A DNA stretch of 64,000 nt from Halopenitus persicus (GTDB lineage: Archaea > Halobacteriota > Halobacteria > Halobacteriales > Haloferacaceae). The position numbers and the translations under genes are program-made. Under the pieces are notes generated by a model. The model worked only from the letters and a program-made list of their open reading frames with translations, was not told the origin of the DNA and made no database searches. Shown one piece after another: positions 58,963 through 64,000 of this stretch. How positions within the stretch are numbered: the stretch's first letter is position 1; every line of letters begins with the position of its first letter. Location of the stretch: contig NZ_FNPC01000004.1 in NCBI RefSeq assembly GCF_900107205.1, positions 310,001 through 374,000 on the forward strand, written 5' to 3'.

Positions 58963-59778
58963 TCACTCCTCGGCGGCGTCGACGACCTCGTAGCTCACGT
59001 TGCCCTCGCGGAGCTCGTCCGTGTGCGCCGACAGCCGGGTCGCGGTGGCGAGCAACAGCACGTCGAGTCCCTTGGTGGCCGCCTCCTGGACCGCCGCCGC
59101 GCTCCCGAACCGGACGTCCGGCTCCAGGTCCGCGTCGGTCGCGGCGACCAGCGCCTCGACGCCCGCGACCGCGAGCAGGTCGTGGTCGGCGGCAAGCTCC
59201 CGGAGCCGGTCCGGATCCACGGTCCGGCTCCCGCCGTCGCGCACGTGCGGGATCGACACGGCGGTGACGGTCCCGAGGTCGTACTCGACGACGCCCTGGA
59301 AGTTCGTGATCCCGACGTCGCCGCCGGCGTCCGCGTCGGTCACGGCGACCGCGGTCGCGCCGCCGGTGTCGCCGGCCATCGCCCGGAGCACGCCGTCGCG
59401 CATCGTCAGCGAGACGGTTTCGCCCTCGGCGACGTCGGTCGTGGCGATCGCGGTCTCCACCTCGACCTGTCCGATCACGTCCTCGGAGACGTGCTGGATG
59501 AACCCCCGAAGCTCCTCGGTCTGGGAGATCAGCCAGTCGACGCCCTCCTTGGTCACCTCGTAGCGCCCCCGGCCGTGTTTCTCCACGTAGTCCTGCTCGA
59601 TCAGGTCCCCGAGATAGTCGCTGACCGCCTGGGCGGTGATGCCGATCGCGTCGGCGACCTCCCGCTGGTTGACCGCCGGCTGTCGCTCGGCGATCTCCAC
59701 CAGGATCTGATATCTGGTGGCGTTGCGCTTGCTCCGAAGTACGCCGAACTCCTCGGACTCCGCCGCGTGGTCCGCCAT
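58963..59778 (-). CDS. HTH regulator with C-terminal sensor-like domain (DUF7839-like)
   Basis: About 271 residues from ATG 59778 (MADHAAESEEFGVLRSKRNA). Residues 18-85 form a MarR/winged-HTH domain (RYQILVEIAERQPAVNQREV, AQAVSDYLGDLIEQDYVEKH). The remainder is a mixed alpha/beta domain, with VSLTMRDGVLRAMA, GDVGITNFQGVVEYDLGTVT and DHDLLAVAGVEALVAATDAD, that looks like a ligand- or thiamine-type binding module of unknown specificity. It diverges from cbiT across a 148-bp region with an inverted repeat, making it the prime candidate for control of the cobalamin operon. Confidence 0.75.
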   Translation of the reverse strand: MADHAAESEEFGVLRSKRNATRYQILVEIAERQPAVNQREVADAIGITAQAVSDYLGDLIEQDYVEKHGRGRYEVTKEGVDWLISQTEELRGFIQHVSEDVIGQVEVETAIATTDVAEGETVSLTMRDGVLRAMAGDTGGATAVAVTDADAGGDVGITNFQGVVEYDLGTVTAVSIPHVRDGGSRTVDPDRLRELAADHDLLAVAGVEALVAATDADLEPDVRFGSAAAVQEAATKGLDVLLLATATRLSAHTDELREGNVSYEVVDAAEE

Positions 59779-59880
59779 CGTCGGACCTCCGGGCGGTGAA
59801 CGCAAATATCTTTGGTCTATTCCGCCCACGTTTGCGCTCTCGACCCCTCTTCGCGCCAGTTAGACAAATGAATTAGTCCT

Positions 59881-59900
59881 AAAACAACCAAAATTGTTTT
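59881..59900. promoter_or_regulatory. Inverted-repeat operator at the cbiT promoter
   Basis: AAAACAA (59881-59887) and TTGTTTT (59894-59900) are perfect 7-bp arms around CCAAAA. The site spans 27-46 nt before the cbiT ATG, overlapping where the TATA/BRE elements must lie. It is the strongest dyad in the divergent region between the HTH gene and cbiT. Confidence 0.6.
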
Positions 59901-59926
59901 ACGGTCCACCCGAGTTGTCTCCATCG

Positions 59927-60568
59927 ATGGCACAGGTCTCGCTCCCACACGACGCGAAGGCCGGCCCGACGAAACCCGCGGTTCGGGCCGTCCTGCTGTC
60001 GAAGCTCGACCTCGACCCGACCGACCACCTCGCGGAGGTCGGGTCCTGCACCGGCGCCGTCACCGTCGAGGCGGCGCGCCGGGCGGGTCGGGTGACGGCG
60101 ATCGAACGAAAGCCCGACCGGGCGGAAGTCACGCGGAAGAACCTCGCGGCGAACGGCATCGCGACGACCGTCGGCGCGGACGTCGGCGATGGCGGCGCGG
60201 ACGTCGGCGATGGCGGCGCGGACGCGACTACCGAGTCCCGAGCCGACGTCGAGGTGCGGGAGACGGAGGCGCCCGCCGGGCTCCCGGCCGATGCCGACGT
60301 CCTGTTCCTCGGCGGCAGCCGCAACTACGAGGCGGTGCTCGACCACGCCGTCGAGGCCGGCGTGGACCGCGTGGTGATGAACGTCTCCCGGCTGGAGGTC
60401 GCCGGCGCGGCCGCGACCGCCTTCCGCGACCGGGGACTGCTCGAGGACGTCCTCCAGTTCCAGGTGAGCCACGGCTACGAGCTGGCCGGCGCGACGAGCT
60501 TCGAGTCGGACAATCCGGTGTATATGCTGGTCGGGGGAGCGGGCGACGGCGAGGGGATCGACCGATGA
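59927..60568 (+). CDS. cbiT: Cobalt-precorrin-6B C15-methyltransferase (decarboxylating)
   Basis: 213 residues from ATG 59927 (MAQVSLPHDAKAGPTKPAVR). SAM-site HLAEVGSCTGAVTVEAAR, then VTAIERKPDRAEVTRKNL; LFLGGSRNYEAVL and VYMLVGG match CbiT. Between them exact 21-bp repeats (60173-60214) encode GADVGDGGADVGDGGADA, an insertion absent from ordinary CbiT. First gene of the cobalamin cluster, overlapping cbiL by 4 bp. Confidence 0.9.
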   Translation: MAQVSLPHDAKAGPTKPAVRAVLLSKLDLDPTDHLAEVGSCTGAVTVEAARRAGRVTAIERKPDRAEVTRKNLAANGIATTVGADVGDGGADVGDGGADATTESRADVEVRETEAPAGLPADADVLFLGGSRNYEAVLDHAVEAGVDRVVMNVSRLEVAGAAATAFRDRGLLEDVLQFQVSHGYELAGATSFESDNPVYMLVGGAGDGEGIDR

Positions 60569-61554
60569 CCCTCTACGGCGTCGGGCTCGGCCCCGGCGAG
60601 GCCGACCTCGTGACGGTCCGCGGGCGGGACGTCCTCGAGCGCGCCGACGTGGTCTACTCGCCCGGCCGGCTCTCGCGGTCGGTCGCGACCGAACACGTCC
60701 CCGAGTCCCGGATCGGCGACCTCGACTTTCCGATGACCCGCGACGAGGACGAACTCCGAACGGCCTGGCGTGAGGCCGCCGCCGAGATCGCCCCGCGGGC
60801 CCGCGACGGGACGGCCGCGTTCGTCACGCTAGGCGACCCCAACGTCTACTCGACGTTCGGGCACCTCCGACGGACGCTCGACGCGTTCCACCCCGAGGTC
60901 GATCTCGAGGTGGTGCCCGGCGTGAGCGCCGTCACCGCCTTCACGACCGCGCTCGGCGTCGAGGTCGCGGCGGGCTCGAGCCTGGCGCTCCGCGAGGCGG
61001 CCCGCGGCGCGGCCCCGACCGGCCCCGACCGGATGGTGCTGTTCAAGGTCACCGACGTCCCGACGACCCACCGGAAGCTGGTCGATTCGGGTTACGACGT
61101 GGTCTACGGCCGGCGGCTCTTTATGGAGCAGGGCGAGACGGTCGTGACGGACGATCCCGCGACGTTGTCGGAGCGGGATTACTACACGCTCGCGTACGCG
61201 GAGCGGCGCGACGTCGAGTTCGACCGACCGGCGACCGCGGCCTTCGAGTCCACGGACGACGCGGCTACGAACGCGGCTGCGGACGCAGCTACGAACGTGG
61301 CCACGGACGCAGCTACGAACGTGGCCACGGACGCAGCTTCGGACGCTGCGGGAACCGTCTCCGACGGCGGCGTTCGCTCCTCGGGGGACCTCGAACGCGT
61401 CGCGGAGGGTGGCGTTTCGACGGGCGACGTCCCGGATGACCACGCCTCCGTCGAGCTGGCCGAGAGCGAGGCCTGCGGCGACCGGCCGCTTGAAACGTCG
61501 GACCCGACCCCGGGTGCCGCGGATCTCGAGGGGACCGGAGGCGGTCGTCGATGA
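60565..61554 (+). CDS. cbiL: Cobalt-precorrin-2 C20-methyltransferase with repetitive tail
   Basis: 329 residues. Uroporphyrin-III C-methyltransferase-type fold: LYGVGLGPGEADLVTVRG, FVTLGDPNVYSTFGHLRRTL, VVPGVSAVTAFTTALG, then VYGRRLFMEQGETVV. The C-terminal about 110 residues after YYTLAYAERRDVEFD are low complexity; three 24-bp units (61261-61332) encode ATNVATDAATNVATDAASD. Core length is normal, so the enzyme should be active. Overlaps cbiF by 4 bp. Confidence 0.9.
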   Translation: MTLYGVGLGPGEADLVTVRGRDVLERADVVYSPGRLSRSVATEHVPESRIGDLDFPMTRDEDELRTAWREAAAEIAPRARDGTAAFVTLGDPNVYSTFGHLRRTLDAFHPEVDLEVVPGVSAVTAFTTALGVEVAAGSSLALREAARGAAPTGPDRMVLFKVTDVPTTHRKLVDSGYDVVYGRRLFMEQGETVVTDDPATLSERDYYTLAYAERRDVEFDRPATAAFESTDDAATNAAADAATNVATDAATNVATDAASDAAGTVSDGGVRSSGDLERVAEGGVSTGDVPDDHASVELAESEACGDRPLETSDPTPGAADLEGTGGGRR

Positions 61555-62549
61555 CCGACCCGCAGGCGGCCATCGACGCCCAAACCGGCGAAACCGGCGG
61601 TTCCGGGACCGGACCGGATGCGGAGTCCCGGGATCCGCGGATCCACGGACGGACCGCGGGCGAGGTCGGGGACCTCGACGAGGTGATCCCCTTCATCGGG
61701 GCCGGCCCCGGCGACCCGGGGCTGCTCACGGTGACCGGCCGGGAGCTCGTCGAGGCGGCGGATCTCGTCGTCCACGCCGGGTCGCTCGTCAACAGCGAGC
61801 TGCTCGAGGCGTACTGCGCCGACGCCGAGCTGGTCTCGAGCGTCGGCAAGGACCTCGAGGAGCTGATCCCGCTGATGCGGGACGCTCACGAGGCGGGCCG
61901 GAACGTGGTCCGGCTCCACAGCGGCGACCCCGCGATCTACGGCGCGGCGCTCGAGCAGATGGACGCGCTCGAACACGAGGGCGTGCCCACCTCCATCGTG
62001 CCGGGGGTCACCTCGGCGTTCGCCGCCAGCGCGACCCTCCGGACCCAGCTCACGCTCAACGGCGTGGCCAACCACGTCGCGTTCACGCGTCCGCAGGGGA
62101 AGACGCTCGACCCCGACGACGACCACATCGGGGAGTTCGTGGAAATGGGCGACGTGACGACCTGCATCTACCTCGGGACCCACGCGATCGCCGAGACGAT
62201 GGACCGGCTGCTCGCCGAGGGTCACGACCCCGACACGCCGGTAACCGTGGTCTACCACGCCTCCTGGCCCGACGAGGACGTGATCGAGGGCACGATCGCG
62301 ACGATCGGCGAGGCGGTGGCGGACGCGGGCTACCGCGCCTCCGCGCTCGTGGTCATCGGCGACGCCGCCCGGAAGACCGGCTACGAGCGGTCCTACCTCT
62401 ACGGCGACTGGGCGAACCGCGGCGCCGACGGGGAGGACGATTCCCCCGAGGCCGATGCGGACGAATCCCACGGGAGCGATACGGACGAGACGCTCGGGGC
62501 CGATGCGGGTGAGCCTTCCGGGGCCGACGTGAGCGAGGCGGACGACTAA
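61551..62549 (+). CDS. cbiF: Cobalt-precorrin-4 C11-methyltransferase
   Basis: 332 residues with a disordered N-terminus (1-40) and an acidic tail (about 300-332, SHGSDTDETLGADAGEPSG in part). Core motifs FIGAGPGDPGLLTVTGRELV, LHSGDPAIYGAALEQMDAL, VPGVTSAFAASATLRTQLT and CIYLGTHAIAETMD identify CbiF/CobM. Methylates C11 of cobalt-precorrin-4. 26 bp before cbiG. Confidence 0.92.
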   Translation: MTDPQAAIDAQTGETGGSGTGPDAESRDPRIHGRTAGEVGDLDEVIPFIGAGPGDPGLLTVTGRELVEAADLVVHAGSLVNSELLEAYCADAELVSSVGKDLEELIPLMRDAHEAGRNVVRLHSGDPAIYGAALEQMDALEHEGVPTSIVPGVTSAFAASATLRTQLTLNGVANHVAFTRPQGKTLDPDDDHIGEFVEMGDVTTCIYLGTHAIAETMDRLLAEGHDPDTPVTVVYHASWPDEDVIEGTIATIGEAVADAGYRASALVVIGDAARKTGYERSYLYGDWANRGADGEDDSPEADADESHGSDTDETLGADAGEPSGADVSEADD

Positions 62550-62575
62550 CGACGACTGATTCGACTGATTCACCG

Positions 62576-63679
62576 ATGAGCACCGACGCAGACACGACGA
62601 CGGACGACGCATCGACCGACGCGAACACTGACGCAGCGAGCGACGCGGACGCCGACGACTCCGGCGGCCACTGTTCGACGCCCGACTCGGACGGCGAGGT
62701 CGCGACGGAGATCGCGATCGTCAGCTTCGAGCGCAAGCTCGAGACCGCCGAGGAGATCGTCGCGGAGCTCGCGGACGACTACGATCGGATCGACGTCATC
62801 GAGTACCACGGCGACGTCTTCGCGGAGCACTGGGGCGAGTACGACTGCTTCGTGGGGCTGATGGCCTCGGGGATCGCGATGCGCAAGACCGCGCCCCTGC
62901 TCGACGACAAGTGGGACGATCCCGCGATCGTCGTCGTCGACGAGGAACTCACCTGGGCCATCCCGATCACGGGCGGTCACCACGGCGCCAATCAGGTCGC
63001 CCACGATCTCTCGCGGCTGGGCGCGGTCCCGGCGATGACCACCGCCAGCGAGGCCGCGGGCAAGCAGGGCGTCGAGAGCAAGGCGAAGGCGCTGGACAGC
63101 CACGTCGTCAACGGCGATTCGACGGTGGCGACGAACCTGGCCGTTCTGAACGACGAGCTGGGGCCGGTCGCCCGCCTCGACGGGCCCCGGGCGGTCCTCG
63201 TCGACGACGACGTGACCGTCCTCAAGCGGAACGGCGGAAGCGAGGGGAGCGCGGGCGGCGACGACGCTGCGGGTGACGGCGATGCCGCCGACGGTGACGC
63301 CCCTGGCGCGGCCGATCGCGTCGTGCTCGGCACCGGAACCGTCTCGGGCGTCCGCGCGGAGCAGGTCCTCGACGCCTGGGAGACGGCCCTCGAGGACCTG
63401 GATCTGGGGGTCGAGAACGTCGACTTCGTCGCGACCGGCACGCGCAAGGAGGGCGAGGAGGGCCTCTACGAGGCCGCGCGGGCGATCGACGCCGGCGTCG
63501 TCCTCTTCGAGCGGGAGACGCTCCTGGAGTTCGAGGGCCCCTCGCCCTCCCGGTCGAAGGAGCTGATCGGCTGGCCGGGGATCGCGGAGGCGTCCGCGAT
63601 CGCCGGCGGCCGTGAGCACGAGCTCGCGCGCGAGAAGGAGCGCTTCGACGACGCCGTGACCGTGGCGGTGGGGCGATAG
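62576..63679 (+). CDS. cbiG: Cobalt-precorrin-5A hydrolase
   Basis: 367 residues. A Thr/Asp-rich N-terminus (1-40) precedes the CbiG N-domain (YDCFVGLMASGIAMRKTAPL, IPITGGHHGANQVAHDLS), a Gly/Asp-rich linker (about 217-240), and the C-domain (VVLGTGTVSGVRAEQVLDAW, VATGTRKEGEEGLYEAARAI). It opens the ring-A delta-lactone with loss of acetaldehyde. Typical of oxygen-independent cobalamin synthesis, here in a presumed aerobe, as is usual for haloarchaea. Confidence 0.92.
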   Translation: MSTDADTTTDDASTDANTDAASDADADDSGGHCSTPDSDGEVATEIAIVSFERKLETAEEIVAELADDYDRIDVIEYHGDVFAEHWGEYDCFVGLMASGIAMRKTAPLLDDKWDDPAIVVVDEELTWAIPITGGHHGANQVAHDLSRLGAVPAMTTASEAAGKQGVESKAKALDSHVVNGDSTVATNLAVLNDELGPVARLDGPRAVLVDDDVTVLKRNGGSEGSAGGDDAAGDGDAADGDAPGAADRVVLGTGTVSGVRAEQVLDAWETALEDLDLGVENVDFVATGTRKEGEEGLYEAARAIDAGVVLFERETLLEFEGPSPSRSKELIGWPGIAEASAIAGGREHELAREKERFDDAVTVAVGR

Positions 63680-63680
63680 G

Positions 63681-64000
63681 ATGGTCGCCAACGGATCGGG
63701 TGCGACCGACGCCGGGGCGACCGCCTCGGGAACGAGCGATGCCGAGGGAACCGACGCCGAGGCGACCGACGACGGAACCCTCTACGTCGTCGGGATCGGT
63801 CCCGGGCTCCCGCACGCGATGACCCAGCGGGCGCGGGACGTGATCGCCACCGCCGACTGCGTGATCGCCTCGAACCTCTATCAGGAGTTCCTGCGGCGCG
63901 ACGGGACCCTCCCGCCGGAGAGCGCCGCGGTCGAGGAGGCGAACGCCGCGCCGGCCACGGACGGCGGCGACGGAACGGTCACGGACGGCGGCACCGGAAC
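63681..64000 (+). CDS. cbiH: Cobalt-precorrin-3B C17-methyltransferase (3' end beyond window)
   Basis: The first 106 codons are visible from ATG 63681, 1 bp after the cbiG stop. About 33 Thr/Ala/Asp-rich residues are followed by LYVVGIGPGLPHAMTQRARD and TADCVIASNLYQEFL, the CbiH/CobJ start. A further Gly/Asp/Thr stretch (TDGGDGTVTDGGTG) reaches the window edge. The C-terminal two thirds cannot be checked. Confidence 0.82.
   Translation, partial: MVANGSGATDAGATASGTSDAEGTDAEATDDGTLYVVGIGPGLPHAMTQRARDVIATADCVIASNLYQEFLRRDGTLPPESAAVEEANAAPATDGGDGTVTDGGTG

Noticed and set aside
59779-59926. Cobalamin riboswitch before cbiT
   Set aside because: The predicted transcript is leaderless or nearly so, and no B12-box-like sequence is seen in 148 bp.
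1-64000. tRNA, rRNA or replication origin
   Set aside because: No tRNA-like cloverleaf arms, rRNA segments, orc1/cdc6 gene or origin-type repeats were seen on reading the intergenic regions.

Overview
This 64 kb window is haloarchaeal chromosome. The evidence is the high-GC, strongly GC3-biased and acidic protein coding, TATA boxes 25-35 nt before start codons with almost no leaders, an archaeal AglB oligosaccharyltransferase, a fused EcfA-EcfA ATPase and haloarchaea-specific families (DUF7342-like, HVO_A0114-like, HFX_2341-like). Composition and gene content suggest a Halorubrum-like organism; the genus is inference.

Region 1 (1-22.8 kb) is a surface-glycan / N-glycosylation locus. It holds a Wzy-like polymerase (cut by the window edge), a Wzx-like flippase, seven glycosyltransferases, two FkbM methyltransferases, two alkaline-phosphatase-superfamily enzymes (one sulfatase-like), an O-carbamoyltransferase, an AsnB-type amidotransferase and three SDR nucleotide-sugar epimerases/dehydratases. 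About 6.9-9.3 kb is conspicuously AT-rich and carries the methyltransferases and a MITE-like element, so it looks recently acquired. The set predicts a decorated glycan (methylated, possibly carbamoylated, amidated and sulfated) that AglB (25.2-27.8 kb) could transfer to protein.

Region 2 (23.0-30.6 kb) surrounds aglB and is an accessory patch of toxin-antitoxin-like genes and wreckage: an orphan UPF0175 antitoxin, a VapB-like antitoxin that has lost its stop, a HTH (DUF7342-like)/TumE-like pair, a vapC N-terminal stub, a wHTH two-gene unit, a TumE/HVO_A0114-like pair with clear operators, and a vapC remnant frameshifted by an exact 14-bp duplication. A second copy of the aglB 3' end lies at 23.6-23.8 kb, so the accessory genes sit between the aglB terminus and a partial duplicate of it.

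Region 3 (30.1-41 kb) mixes a PUA protein, a bicovalent FAD oxidoreductase, an MFS transporter, a divergent NYN-nuclease / CARF-like-HTH regulator pair separated by four 25-bp direct repeats, the NAD de novo operon nadA-nadB-nadC, a small membrane protein and a second HTH/TumE-like pair with a shortened partner.

Region 4 (41.2-64 kb) is metabolic. It contains a nearly complete succinylase-type lysine/DAP operon (dapA-dapB, dapD-lysA-dapF-dapE), an agmatinase-like ureohydrolase divergent from an NrpR-domain regulator, a sodium:solute symporter, a cyclase-family hydrolase, an ECF vitamin transporter (S, fused A-A, T), S-adenosylhomocysteine hydrolase, and an anaerobic-type cobalamin operon (cbiT-cbiL-cbiF-cbiG-cbiH, last gene cut) divergent from a HTH regulator with an inverted repeat between them. 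AhcY removes the S-adenosylhomocysteine that the Cbi methyltransferases produce.

A recurring oddity is in-frame tandem DNA repeats of 15-24 bp inside otherwise ordinary enzymes and regulators (cbiT, cbiL, the NrpR-like gene, the HVO_A0114-like gene, and less exactly dapF, lysA and ecfA). They create acidic or Ala/Thr-rich linkers. No rRNA, tRNA or CRISPR array was seen.
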